From: Singulisphaera sp. GP187
GTDB lineage: Bacteria > Planctomycetota > Planctomycetia > Gemmatales > Gemmataceae
Direction: 5' to 3'
Assembly (NCBI GenBank): GCA_945868575.1
Contig: CAMBMH010000029.1
Coordinates: forward strand, 1-32,094
DNA: 32,094 nt
The notes beneath the pieces were generated by a model that made no database searches, was not told the origin of the DNA, and was given only the letters and a program-made list of their open reading frames with translations. Made by a program: the position numbers and the translations under genes. Of the stretch, positions 1 to 7,632 are shown piece by piece; the first letter of the stretch is position 1, and every line of letters begins with the position of its first letter.

Positions 1-1653
1 CTTGTCGCCCGTCTCGATGAAGGACGACCCGAAGCGCAAAAAGCCCAGGCAACCCTGATTCGCATCCTTGGGCAAGCCGGCCAATTAACCTTTCGTGGTG
101 TAGAAAATCGTTATCACCGAATCGACCGGTTCCTTTCGGAAGAAGGCGCGCCGCAAGTTTCCCACCTGGATCAGTTCCGCAATACACTCGCACTAAGGGC
201 CTTGGGCGAGGACGACTCCCGGACACTGGAAGAGGCCCCATGGCGCAATCCCGGGGCGATTGACATTCTCTCGCTGGAAATCAACGAAAACAACAAGGCT
301 GAGGTTTTGCGCCTTCAGGCGGAACAGATCGCGAATGTCTTCGCCGTAAAGGATCGTGTGCGCGACCTGCGTCCGGATGACAACCCGACCAACCGTTTGG
401 TTGGGGCCGAGCGTTGCGCCAGCATTGATTACCTCGCCGAAAAATTGCCGCCTATTGAAACCAAAGGCGCCGTAGTTCAAAAACCGATGGACAAAACCAC
501 CGGTAAAACAAGGATCGTCGATCCTGATCAGGATGACCCAAGCAAGGGGATTTACTCCACACTCGAACAGGCGATCGTCTCCAGTCGCCCAGGTGATGAA
601 ATCCTGATTCGGCACCAGGGAGCATTAAAAACCCGGTCGGTGCGTCTTGATGATCCTGAGCAATCCCTTGTGATACGGGCACATCCCGGTTACAGCCCAA
701 TCCTTACCCTCCAGGCGGCACCTGAAGAAAACGCAAGCCTATTTCGCCTTGATGGAGCCAGCCTCCGCTTGGAGGAACTGGAATTTGCCCTCGAAGCTGG
801 ACAAAACGGGCTCAAAAGCCTTTCACTGGCAACCCTTGCCCGACCAGGAACCCTTTCGCTTAAACGCTGCTCCGTGACTCTGGACCCGGCGCGCAAGTCC
901 TTGCCCATGGCTTTGGTGACCATGCTGGACACCCAGGGACTCATGCGCATGGAAGAGATGGATCACCGGCACTGGCGCATTGATCTGGATCAGACGGTGA
1001 TTCGGGGCGCGGGCAATGTGCTGACCAATCCCGTGGGACGCCCTGTTGAACTTGATGCCAGACAGAGCCTTTTCAGCCTGGATGGATCGGTTTTGGCTGT
1101 TGATTCCCCTGTCATTTCTCCCGCGGGCGGACAAAGGATGCCCGAAGGTACCGATGGGGTGACACTTAGGTGGACCCACAATACCTCATGGTTATCCGGG
1201 CCATTCATGAGGCTTAACTCCCTGGGCGGACAACTTGCTCCTTCTGTATCCGCAAAGGTTAATGATTCACTTGTGGCGATGGCTCCCGGGAAAACCCTGA
1301 TTCGCATGGAAGGAGTTCCAGGCGATGCCCCAATGGACAAACTTCCTGAAAAGCTCCATTGGGAAGCCTCGGGAAACACCTATGCCAACTTGAGCGACAT
1401 GATGGAGGCGACAGGTCCGGATTCTTCGCAAACGCGAAAAAGCCTAGGGGGAAACCTTTGGGTAAACGCCTCGCGCGAACAGGCGCCCCGTTGGCTTGCA
1501 ACCCTCGATCCTCCAGGCCAAACCATGATGATGGCAGCGATTCCTTTTACCCGCTGGACCCCGCGCGACCTTCTCGCCTGGAAGGTGCTCGCTTCGGGTG
1601 CCGACCTGGATTCCCTGCCGAGCCCAACCACCGCATCCAGGCGGCGTGATTGA
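1..1653 (+). CDS. Large protein, C-terminal part (beta-helix-like region), 5' end outside window
   Basis: The frame is open from base 1 to the TGA at 1651-1653, giving 550 residues with no start in view; the internal TTG at 202 is only where a start-to-stop scan would begin. After a charged N-terminal part comes a stretch (roughly residues 180-300) reading GIYSTLEQAIVSSRPGDEILIR, followed by short alternating hydrophobic strands. This resembles the opening of right-handed parallel beta-helix regions ('...TLQ.AI..A.PGD.I.I..G'). In planctomycetes such regions are often found at the C-terminus of very large proteins, including Ser/Thr kinase homologues; that link is inference, because no kinase motif is visible. 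No signal peptide or membrane segment can be judged. The reading frame is certain; the function is unknown. Confidence 0.85.
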   Translation, partial: LVARLDEGRPEAQKAQATLIRILGQAGQLTFRGVENRYHRIDRFLSEEGAPQVSHLDQFRNTLALRALGEDDSRTLEEAPWRNPGAIDILSLEINENNKAEVLRLQAEQIANVFAVKDRVRDLRPDDNPTNRLVGAERCASIDYLAEKLPPIETKGAVVQKPMDKTTGKTRIVDPDQDDPSKGIYSTLEQAIVSSRPGDEILIRHQGALKTRSVRLDDPEQSLVIRAHPGYSPILTLQAAPEENASLFRLDGASLRLEELEFALEAGQNGLKSLSLATLARPGTLSLKRCSVTLDPARKSLPMALVTMLDTQGLMRMEEMDHRHWRIDLDQTVIRGAGNVLTNPVGRPVELDARQSLFSLDGSVLAVDSPVISPAGGQRMPEGTDGVTLRWTHNTSWLSGPFMRLNSLGGQLAPSVSAKVNDSLVAMAPGKTLIRMEGVPGDAPMDKLPEKLHWEASGNTYANLSDMMEATGPDSSQTRKSLGGNLWVNASREQAPRWLATLDPPGQTMMMAAIPFTRWTPRDLLAWKVLASGADLDSLPSPTTASRRRD

Positions 1654-1757
1654 GTAAACAGTATCCGGTCTAAATTCGTTGTTTTTGTCGCAAATGCTTT
1701 TAACGGATCGCTTTTTGCCGATCTGCTTTTAATACTTATTTGGGGCGCAGGTGAATT

Positions 1758-2102
1758 TCATTCGGCCAAACTGTTGGCTGGCTTGAGGCGTGGATGGCCT
1801 TTGTGTTTGCGCGCTTCCTGGCACTGGGCGTCACCCGCGACCAGGACCCTGCAAACCCTTGGGCGTGTTTCATAAATGGTGCAGGCCTGGTCCTCACCCA
1901 GAAATGGGCATGCATCCAAAAACGGAAACAGTCTGAGGGAAAATCTGCCATCATCAAGGTGTTCTGCAAGTTTTCGCCCTTCGGAGAGGATGCGTGGCTC
2001 GCGTTGGACATCTTCTGGGCTGGCAAAGATGGAATAGGAGGTTTTACAGAAGGCGCCATAAAGGTCGCAGGTATAAGGGTTAGCCTCGTTGGATTTGCTC
2101 AA
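1758..2102 (-). CDS. YkgJ-family cysteine-cluster protein, two motif cysteines replaced
   Basis: This is a 114-residue protein related to the YkgJ/UPF0153 family, which is thought to bind iron or zinc through clustered cysteines. The diagnostic C-terminal half is present: DACPFL (C65), CTIYETRPRVC (C74, C84) and a last Cys at 94, plus the SIFASPEDVQREP segment after the first cluster. The N-terminal cluster, normally of the form CxxCGxCC, here reads CDLYGAFC: C12 and C19 remain but the two inner cysteines are Tyr and Phe. The start is a TTG only two codons after an in-frame TGA, and a nearby ATG (2112) lies in another frame, so an N-terminal frameshift is possible. It could be a diverged functional protein or a decaying gene. 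Confidence 0.7.
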   Translation of the reverse strand: MSKSNEANPYTCDLYGAFCKTSYSIFASPEDVQREPRILSEGRKLAEHLDDGRFSLRLFPFLDACPFLGEDQACTIYETRPRVCRVLVAGDAQCQEARKHKGHPRLKPANSLAE

Positions 2103-2111
2103 AGGAAGTCA

Positions 2112-2199
2112 TGGGAAAATAAAACGCCGACCTGCCTTGAGAGTGTCCCTGGAAGATGCCTCGTCCCCATGGCATCTTCCTCTCTTTTGGCAGGTCGGC
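2112..2199 (-). terminator. Nested hairpin with T-rich tail, terminator for the gene ending at 2293
   Basis: The outer stem is an 11-bp perfect inverted repeat (GCCGACCTGCC at 2126-2136, GGCAGGTCGGC at 2189-2199). Inside it is a second perfect 10-bp stem (GGAAGATGCC at 2151-2160, GGCATCTTCC at 2171-2180) with a 10-base loop. On the minus strand the structure is followed by GTTTTATTTT, fitting a Rho-independent terminator between the small secreted protein gene and the cysteine-cluster gene. The stacked architecture is longer than needed for a terminator, so a repeat element or leader structure is also possible. Confidence 0.6.
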
Positions 2200-2292
2200 T
2201 TCGATATGATAGCCGCAACCGGTTGGCTAATTCTGAAGAAAGGCTTAAAAGCAGAAACCACCTTTCGATTCAGTTAGAATTCATTTTGTTTC

Positions 2293-2820
2293 CTATCGGG
2301 ATTTGAGGGCAAACCAGGTCGAAGGGGTATAAAGCCCATCTTCCCCCCGAACCCACATTCTTCCCAGCCACAAGCCCGGGGAAACTTCCCGGATTTCATC
2401 ACGAGCCTTGTCGGCAAAAGAGGTCGCTCGCCCCTGGAACCCCTGATAATCGAGGATTACGGCTTGTTCGCCATCCGTGAATGATTCTCCCAGGCGCATT
2501 CCTGCGGTGATGAATTTGGCGCCGCCTACCCGGTTTTTCATCAGGCCACTGTCGCCATCAAGGGCCTTGCCCCGCCAAAGGAGCCCAAAAGCGCGTCCCT
2601 CGACCCGACTCAGGGGTTTGCCTGGATCAAAAAAGACCAGCCCCCGGGTGGTTGCGGTCGGAAGGGTTTCGGGCCTGGGTGCCGAACGAAAAAGTCCGTC
2701 GAGGGTTGCGGAATCGAGCTTTGCCAAATCCGTAAGGGTTGTCGGATTTTGGGCCATTAGACCCGACCCGGAAGAGAAACCCGCAATGAGGCAAACCAAA
2801 ACGCCAAAAGTCTTTTTCAT
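2293..2820 (-). CDS. Small secreted protein of unknown function
   Basis: The 175-residue product begins MKKTFGVLVCLIAGFSSGSGLMAQN, a classical signal peptide with probable cleavage after the AQ or nearby, so it should be exported. The ATG at 2820 is preferred over a GTG at 2832 because GGTGGAG lies 6-7 bases upstream of it. The mature part has a conserved-looking core (GLVFFDPGKPLSRVEGRAFGLLWRG; GGAKFITAGMRLGESF; EVSPGLWLGRMWVRGEDG) rich in Gly and aromatic residues, suggesting a compact beta fold. I do not recognise the family and no catalytic motif is evident. The gene is followed on its own strand by a strong hairpin terminator. Confidence 0.75.
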   Translation of the reverse strand: MKKTFGVLVCLIAGFSSGSGLMAQNPTTLTDLAKLDSATLDGLFRSAPRPETLPTATTRGLVFFDPGKPLSRVEGRAFGLLWRGKALDGDSGLMKNRVGGAKFITAGMRLGESFTDGEQAVILDYQGFQGRATSFADKARDEIREVSPGLWLGRMWVRGEDGLYTPSTWFALKSR

Positions 2821-2886
2821 AATCCACTCCACCTGGTAGGTCCTGTCAGAATTTAAAGCAAAAAAGGTCTACAACTTGTTAAAAAA

Positions 2887-4170
2887 TTACGCCGCGTCGT
2901 TTGATATGTAAGGGAGCACATATGGCCCCTTGGGGATGACTCCGATTTTGGCGTCCGAGCCATGTTGGGAAATCGCTTCGGCCAGCGCTTCCTCGACGGT
3001 GGCCCTCCATTCGACATGACAATTGGAGAGTGCTTCGGCTCCCAACCCACCCGACACCACGATCACCCGGCAACGAGCGACAACCTTGGCAAGCTCCTCG
3101 AGCTGCCATTGATCCATGACAAAATAGTCCGTTTCCCGAATCCGCTTTTTGAACTCGCCAAGATCCGGATTTTCCCGGAGAACCTGCTGGAATTCCGGGC
3201 TGCCTATCCCTTCGCTCAGACTCGCGGCAAGAATGATTGTTCCGCCTTGTTTCATGACAGGCAATGCGCCGGTAAGACCCTTGACCGACTGGTAAAAGGT
3301 GGTGTCCAGGGGATATCCCGCCGCGCTTGTAATGACGATATCGAGGGGTTCGGGCACACCAACCCGAACCACACTTTCCACAAACCGGACTCCTGTTCGC
3401 CAGGCTTCGATCATGTCACCCGCGCCAAGCCAAGTCACTTTGCGATTGCCATCGATGCAAACATTGACAATAAAATCGCAACCCGCCGTCAGCGCGATCA
3501 GGGTGTTTTCCTCATGGACCGGGTTCCCCTCCAGGATTCCGCAATCTGCTTTGGGATGTTCGAGGAATTTGGGACCGTGCCAAACTTTCACGGTTTCCAG
3601 ACCAACGATTCCAGGGCAGATCACTTTGCGACCACCCGAGTAACCCGCCATAAGGTGTGGCTCGATCAGGCCTGTGGTGATCCTGAGATCGGACTCGATA
3701 TAGCGCGTGTCGATCCACATGGGCACACCGCGCTTGGTGGTGCCCAAATAAGTCTGTTCTTCGAGGATGGTTCCATTATGGTTTTCGATGCGATAATTTT
3801 GATATACAAAGGTGCCTACCAATTCTTCCAGTTCCGCGCCTTCGTTGGGACGGTGCATTCCCGTGGCAATCAGGATGAGGATCTTGTTTCGGGCGATTCC
3901 CGACTCCTCAAGGATTTTCAGCAAGGGTGGAAGGATCAAGGAGTTTGGAACCGGTCGGGTGATATCGCAAACCAGCACGCAAGCGTTTTTCCGCCCTTTG
4001 GCAATTTCGCGAAGGGACGGGGTGCCAATCGGGTTTTCGAGCGCTTGATGAAGCACCGATTCGGGGTCTGCGAGGGGCACGGCAGTGTGTATGGCGAGGG
4101 GCCCGACAATCCGCTCATCCGGCAAAGTCACTTCAAGTCCTGTTTTGCCGTAATCGAGCGTAAGTTTCAT
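2887..4170 (-). CDS. larA: LarA-family nickel-dependent lactate racemase homologue
   Basis: The 427-residue product belongs to the LarA family, cytoplasmic racemases/epimerases of 2-hydroxyacids that use a nickel-pincer nucleotide. The family landmarks are in order: DYGKTGLEV at the N-terminus, DITRPVP near residue 69, GMHRP with H106, then [13 protein letters not shown] containing H172 and K182, and H198 in VKVWH. The metal/cofactor residues of Lactobacillus LarA (H108, H174, K184, H200) match with a constant offset of two. The start ATG at 4170 is chosen over an upstream in-frame ATG at 4221 because it has GGGGAG upstream and matches family N-termini. Cofactor-making larB, larC and larE are not in the window. 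Many homologues act on substrates other than lactate, so the exact reaction is open. Confidence 0.9.
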   Translation of the reverse strand: MKLTLDYGKTGLEVTLPDERIVGPLAIHTAVPLADPESVLHQALENPIGTPSLREIAKGRKNACVLVCDITRPVPNSLILPPLLKILEESGIARNKILILIATGMHRPNEGAELEELVGTFVYQNYRIENHNGTILEEQTYLGTTKRGVPMWIDTRYIESDLRITTGLIEPHLMAGYSGGRKVICPGIVGLETVKVWHGPKFLEHPKADCGILEGNPVHEENTLIALTAGCDFIVNVCIDGNRKVTWLGAGDMIEAWRTGVRFVESVVRVGVPEPLDIVITSAAGYPLDTTFYQSVKGLTGALPVMKQGGTIILAASLSEGIGSPEFQQVLRENPDLGEFKKRIRETDYFVMDQWQLEELAKVVARCRVIVVSGGLGAEALSNCHVEWRATVEEALAEAISQHGSDAKIGVIPKGPYVLPYISNDAA

Positions 4171-4244
4171 TTTAATTTGCTCCCCTATTCGCCCGGTTGG
4201 GGCAACATTTGGATCAATCATACCTCACAATCCCGTTCAAAGAC

Positions 4245-4280
4245 TTACAAACGACACCATGAATGCGATCCGCGTTGTAA
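4245..4280. promoter_or_regulatory. Possible operator: TTACAA-N24-TTGTAA inverted repeat
   Basis: TTACAA (4245-4250) and its reverse complement TTGTAA (4275-4280) lie between the divergent racemase and ribbon-helix-helix genes, and both arms are flanked inward by CG-containing bases (AACG / CGCG). Widely spaced inverted half-sites suit ribbon-helix-helix regulators. A 6-bp arm can arise by chance, so this is a weak call. Confidence 0.25.
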
Positions 4281-4304
4281 AATGAAATTTGAGGAGATGG
4301 CAAA

Positions 4305-4739
4305 ATGTCGAAACGACCCCCAAAAACAGCGGTAGTGGCTTTCAAGGTCGATACCGCCCTCGCAGATTTGCTTAACAAACTTCCCAACAAAAGTGCCTTT
4401 ATCAGAAAGGCCATTGAGTCGATGCTTGGGGTGGCCTGCCCACTTTGTCATGGAAAGGGCGTTCTCCCCCAAGGGATCCATAACCACTTCGCGCCCCTGA
4501 TCGCCCATGCAAAGCTGACGCAGTGCGAAAGCTGTGGAGACAAGCTCGAATTGCCTTTGGAAGAAGTCGACCTGAGTCATTTGAGTCGCAACCGTTTGGA
4601 GCAGTTCTTCCTTGGGGGCCCGCTTTATTGCGATCCCTGTTTTGAGAAAACCCCCAGTTGTGATGATTGTGGTTGGCATATCAACCCCGATGAAGCAGAA
4701 GAACATCACCGCAAAGCGCACCCACACAGTCACGAATAA
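4305..4739 (+). CDS. Ribbon-helix-helix protein with four CxxC pairs (metal-binding)
   Basis: The 144-residue protein has an N-terminal segment (residues 9-41, AVVAFKVDTALADLLNKLP then KSAFIRKAIESML) with the strand-helix-helix pattern of ribbon-helix-helix DNA-binding proteins. It is followed by four CxxC pairs: C45/C48, C74/C77, C109/C112 and C119/C122. The tail is very His-rich (H125, H134, H135, H139, H141, H143). Two zinc-ribbon-like sites are plausible; the His tail could bind nickel or another transition metal. GAGGAG lies 9-10 bases before the ATG. The gene is divergent from the nickel-dependent racemase gene, 134 bases away, so a metal-sensing regulator of that gene is an attractive but untested idea. 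Regulation of its own expression is also possible. Confidence 0.8.
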   Translation: MSKRPPKTAVVAFKVDTALADLLNKLPNKSAFIRKAIESMLGVACPLCHGKGVLPQGIHNHFAPLIAHAKLTQCESCGDKLELPLEEVDLSHLSRNRLEQFFLGGPLYCDPCFEKTPSCDDCGWHINPDEAEEHHRKAHPHSHE

Positions 4740-4789
4740 TCGAAATCAAGGAGCCGATATCAGGTCGGGAAATCCTCCCTAAATGCATT

Positions 4790-4814
4790 GCGCCGGAGAA
4801 ATATTCCCCGGCGC
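4790..4814. terminator. GC-rich hairpin between convergent genes
   Basis: GCGCCGG (4790-4796) pairs with CCGGCGC (4808-4814); after one A-C mismatch the stem continues GAA/TTC. It sits between the ends of the convergent genes at 4739 and 4842, the usual place for a shared terminator. T-tracts on either side are weak (TTGATGTTT on plus, AATGCATTT on minus), so efficiency is uncertain. Confidence 0.5.
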
Positions 4815-4841
4815 TTGATGTTTAACAGTAAGCTCTTTGGC

Positions 4842-5360
4842 TCAGTTCCCCAAGCCTGGTGGAGCACCCACAAAACCGAGAGATTCCGAGTTCCTCTCCT
4901 CGGTTTTCCGTTGATTGTTGGCCTGTTGAATGGCCTTTTTTACAGCAGCCTGGTACGCGAATTGGTTTCGAATGTTTTGCTGGACATCGCCGACCATTCG
5001 GCTTTGTTGAATGGTGGCCTGATTGGCCATTGTGCTGCGCATCATGTTCATCTGCAGCAGTTGCTGTGTTTGGGCAGTCATATTTTGCCCCCCCATGCCA
5101 CCGCCACCTTTGCCCATGGCGCCACCGCCACCTTTCCCCATACCTTTTCCTTGGCTCATTCCCGAGCCCATACCGCCACCATGCATGGGGCAACCACCAC
5201 CTCCGGAGCCCATACCTTGAGAGCCCATACCAGGACCACCCTGGCCCATGCCGCCACCTTTGCCCATGCCGCCACCCATGTGGTCAGCCTGGAGTCCGGC
5301 GAAAGGCATGAAAACGGTTCCGGCCGCAACCAGCACCATCCATCTGAATTTCCTAACCAT
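4842..5360 (-). CDS. Secreted Gly/Met-rich low-complexity protein
   Basis: The 172-residue product opens with a signal peptide (MVRKFRWMVLVAAGTVFMPFAGLQA) and should be exported. Residues from about 27 to 92 are a low-complexity run of GGGMGKGG / GPGMGSQGMG units with one Cys-Pro-Met-His stretch. A Gln/Asn/Met-rich, probably helical, C-terminal half follows (TQQLLQMNMM, VKKAIQQANNQ). Met- and His-rich exported segments can bind copper, but nothing here proves that; a structural or matrix role is equally possible. The ATG at 5360 follows GGAGGG by 6 bases; a GTG directly before it could also serve. The repeats explain the long reverse-strand open frame across this region, which is not a gene. 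Confidence 0.8.
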   Translation of the reverse strand: MVRKFRWMVLVAAGTVFMPFAGLQADHMGGGMGKGGGMGQGGPGMGSQGMGSGGGGCPMHGGGMGSGMSQGKGMGKGGGGAMGKGGGGMGGQNMTAQTQQLLQMNMMRSTMANQATIQQSRMVGDVQQNIRNQFAYQAAVKKAIQQANNQRKTEERNSESLGFVGAPPGLGN

Positions 5361-5647
5361 CACCCACCCTCCACTCTGATTCGAAGGACGGGAGCGGCAC
5401 CACTTGTCGCACCCATATGGATACTACGCAGGCTAACAGGATCGGAGTTAATCAACATTATGAGAAATGGAGACTTTGATCCTGTAAAGGAAAAAAGGCT
5501 CCCAGTTATCCGAAAAATATGTGAGTACTACCTTGGTTTGGTCCAAAAAAGAAGAAGAAGGTCCCCCCTTGGGATTCCCTCTCCTTGCAAAAGAGGATCC
5601 GGACCAAAAATAAACCGGGTGTCCACCAGCTTTTGTTTTTCAACCTT
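5361..5647. other. Intergenic stretch with a weak inverted repeat
   Basis: These 287 bases hold no gene I can support. TTTGGTCC (5537-5544) and GGACCAAA (5601-5608) form a perfect 8-bp inverted repeat around a 56-base purine-rich loop. It lies between the end of the sugar-binding lipoprotein gene and the start of the Gly/Met-rich gene on the minus strand. There is no clear T-tract, so it is not a convincing terminator. Confidence 0.35.
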
Positions 5648-6670
5648 TCATTTGAGTTCTGAATCCTTCTCCGCATCTGCTTTGCGATAAAGACCCGTTG
5701 GGATCAAAATTTCCCTGGGGAGTTTCTCGCCATCGCGGTATTTGCGGATGGATTCGACGGTTATTTGGGCGATCTTCTCAGGGAATTGGATGGGGTCTGC
5801 GTAAATTTTCCCTTCCTTGATAGCCTGCTTCCCTTCTTTTTGTCCATCAAAGCCGATGATCAATACCTGGGTTTTTCCTGCTTTTTCCAACGCTGCCCTG
5901 CATCCCAAAGCCGATGGGTCATTGATGCAAAAAATTGCGGCAATTTCAGGAACCGCCTGAAGAATATCCTCGGTTCCACGAGCGCTGGGTTCGGGCAAGC
6001 CATTCCCGGGAAGCTTGCGGGTAATTTGGATAGATTTTGAAGTATTTTTGGTATTGTGGTCATTGATTACTTCCTCAAATCCCTTGACCCGAAGGATGCA
6101 CGACTCCGCCTCGGGATAATCCAGGATGGCGATTTTGGACGCTTTGCCACCAAGCGCTTCGATCATTGCCTTGCCCGCCTGGCGGCCACCTTCAAGGTTG
6201 TCTGTGGCAATATGACTGGTCACTGCATCCTTTGCCTTGGGGTCGGTGCAACCGGTGTCTGCCGTGAATACCGGTATCCCAGCCGCCTTGGCTTCGAGAA
6301 TTGCTGGGCCAATCGCCATCGCATCACGGGGACAGAGGACGATTGCCGCCGCCTTTTTCACGATGAAATCCTTGACCTGGTTGCTTTGCCTGGCGGGATC
6401 CATTTCCGCGCTCACCACAATAGCTTCCAGCCCAAGCTTCGCCGCCTCGGTGGCAATGGTATCGCCTATGGTTTTAAAAAACGGATTGGTGAGGTTCATG
6501 ACCGAAACACAAATAACCCCTTTTGAGGCTTTGGATTGGGTTTGGTCACCAGCTCCGACTTTTTGTGGTGGTTTTTCCGAAGAACAACCTCCCAATATCG
6601 GAAGGGTAAACAAACAAATTGCCCCCAGAAGTCGGGAGAGGGTACATCGGAAAAAGTTGCGACGATTCAT
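5648..6670 (-). CDS. Sugar ABC-transporter substrate-binding lipoprotein (ribose-binding type)
   Basis: The 340-residue product resembles the RbsB-like periplasmic binding protein family (Peripla_BP_4), which delivers sugars or related ligands to ABC importers. It begins with a lipoprotein signal (arginine-rich start, hydrophobic core, ILGGC with C29 as the lipidated residue). Family segments are visible: GVICVSVMNLTNPFFKTIGD at the start of the first lobe, KKAAAIVLCPRDAMAIGPAI, AKAAGIPVFTADTG, and AIFCINDPSALGCRAALE with VLIIGFDGQKEGKQAI in the second lobe, then EKIAQITVESI. No permease or ATPase gene adjoins it, so it is either an orphan binding protein or works with a transporter encoded elsewhere. 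The ATG at 6670 lacks a clear Shine-Dalgarno sequence. Confidence 0.88.
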   Translation of the reverse strand: MNRRNFFRCTLSRLLGAICLFTLPILGGCSSEKPPQKVGAGDQTQSKASKGVICVSVMNLTNPFFKTIGDTIATEAAKLGLEAIVVSAEMDPARQSNQVKDFIVKKAAAIVLCPRDAMAIGPAILEAKAAGIPVFTADTGCTDPKAKDAVTSHIATDNLEGGRQAGKAMIEALGGKASKIAILDYPEAESCILRVKGFEEVINDHNTKNTSKSIQITRKLPGNGLPEPSARGTEDILQAVPEIAAIFCINDPSALGCRAALEKAGKTQVLIIGFDGQKEGKQAIKEGKIYADPIQFPEKIAQITVESIRKYRDGEKLPREILIPTGLYRKADAEKDSELK

Positions 6671-6739
6671 GGGGGGAGTCCCAAAAGGAGGAAAGCCAGA
6701 GGTGAGAACGAAATTGGCCTATATCCGCAAATTACGACC

Positions 6740-6759
6740 TGCGACACAAAAATGCGACA
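6740..6759. promoter_or_regulatory. Direct repeat TGCGACA upstream of the sugar-binding gene
   Basis: TGCGACA occurs twice (6740-6746 and 6753-6759), separated by CAAAAA, giving a 13-base period about 70-90 bases before the start of the sugar-binding lipoprotein gene. It could be a tandem operator. No regulator gene is nearby to support this. Confidence 0.2.
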
Positions 6760-6802
6760 ATCCAGGGGTTAACAAACAGTCAATGGGCTAGTAAAAGTCG
6801 GG

Positions 6803-7588
6803 TCAATCGACCTTATTGTCACCCAGGTCTGTCACGATCCTTCGCAGGACCCACCCTGGCAAAAGGTTGAGGAATTTGATCAGGACAACCGTGATAAACG
6901 GGAAGTTGTAAACCTCGCGGCCTCCGGCGATGGCGGCAAGCATTTTCTTCGAGGCTTTTTCAGGCGACATCACCCCGGGCATGGGTCCATGATTTCCCGC
7001 GGTCATCGGGGTCGTGATGAATCCGGGGCATAAGGTCGTCACCTTAATTCCTTTGTTTCGAACCTGTTCACGAAGCGATTGGCTATAGGAGTTTACCGCT
7101 GCCTTGCTGGCGCAGTATCCACCCTCCCCACCAAAAGAGATGTAAGCGGCGAGGCTCGAAATCGCCACAAGTTGGCCCTTTTTGCGCTCAAGCATTCCGG
7201 GAAGGACCGAGGCAAAGGAATGGACAACACCGAGGGTGTTGATCCGGATCATGACCCCGATCTCGCGGACATGGGCCTGGGCTTCAAGGGGACTGGGCAC
7301 CCCCACCCCGGCATTGGCAATCATAACATCTGTCTGCCCGAGAGCGGATTCGATTTGGGCTACAGCGGCCTGCACTTCGTTCCAATCAGCGACATCGGCC
7401 CCCGCAATGTGGGCATGGCCACCCTTGGCCCGAATTTCGACGGCAAGTTCTTCAAGGATTTGGGTTCTACGGGCTATCAAACCAACTTTTGCCCCCGCTT
7501 TTGCCAAATCTAAAGCCATTGCCCGGCCAATACCGCTGGAAGCGCCAGTTACGATGACGGTTTTTCCGGCAAAAGCGATGCTACCCAT
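6803..7588 (-). CDS. Short-chain dehydrogenase/reductase (classical SDR)
   Basis: The 261-residue protein is a classical SDR using NAD(P)H. It has the nucleotide-binding TGASSGIG (14-21), the NAG motif (92-94), the catalytic Ser144 and the Y158-x3-K162 pair in the order expected. The Ala-Arg-Arg at 39-41 after the second strand suggests NADP(H) preference. The C-terminus ends in a hydrophobic stretch (FPFITVVLIKFLNLLPGWVL) seen in SDRs acting on lipids or lying at membranes. The ATG at 7588 follows AGGAGAGG; a longer in-frame start at 7624 is unlikely. It is divergent from, and very close to, an alpha-oxoamine synthase gene. A joint pathway (condensation of an acyl thioester with an amino acid, then ketone reduction, as in sphingoid-base synthesis) is inference. 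Confidence 0.88.
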   Translation of the reverse strand: MGSIAFAGKTVIVTGASSGIGRAMALDLAKAGAKVGLIARRTQILEELAVEIRAKGGHAHIAGADVADWNEVQAAVAQIESALGQTDVMIANAGVGVPSPLEAQAHVREIGVMIRINTLGVVHSFASVLPGMLERKKGQLVAISSLAAYISFGGEGGYCASKAAVNSYSQSLREQVRNKGIKVTTLCPGFITTPMTAGNHGPMPGVMSPEKASKKMLAAIAGGREVYNFPFITVVLIKFLNLLPGWVLRRIVTDLGDNKVD

Positions 7589-7632
7589 AGTACCTCTCCT
7601 GCCCTTGTGATTTTTTTTGCCCAATCCCTGCC

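Noticed and set aside
4218..4223. TCATAC, resembling a NikR half-site, upstream of larA
   Set aside because: The partner GTATGA at the NikR spacing is absent.
2962..4335. 457-codon open frame on plus, opposite larA
   Set aside because: Antisense shadow of the racemase gene, which has matching active-site residues and a good ribosome site; the translation shows no family motif.
4788..5690. 300-codon open frame on plus, rich in His, Ala and Thr
   Set aside because: Reverse-strand reading of the Gly/Met-rich repeats; low-complexity product without any domain.
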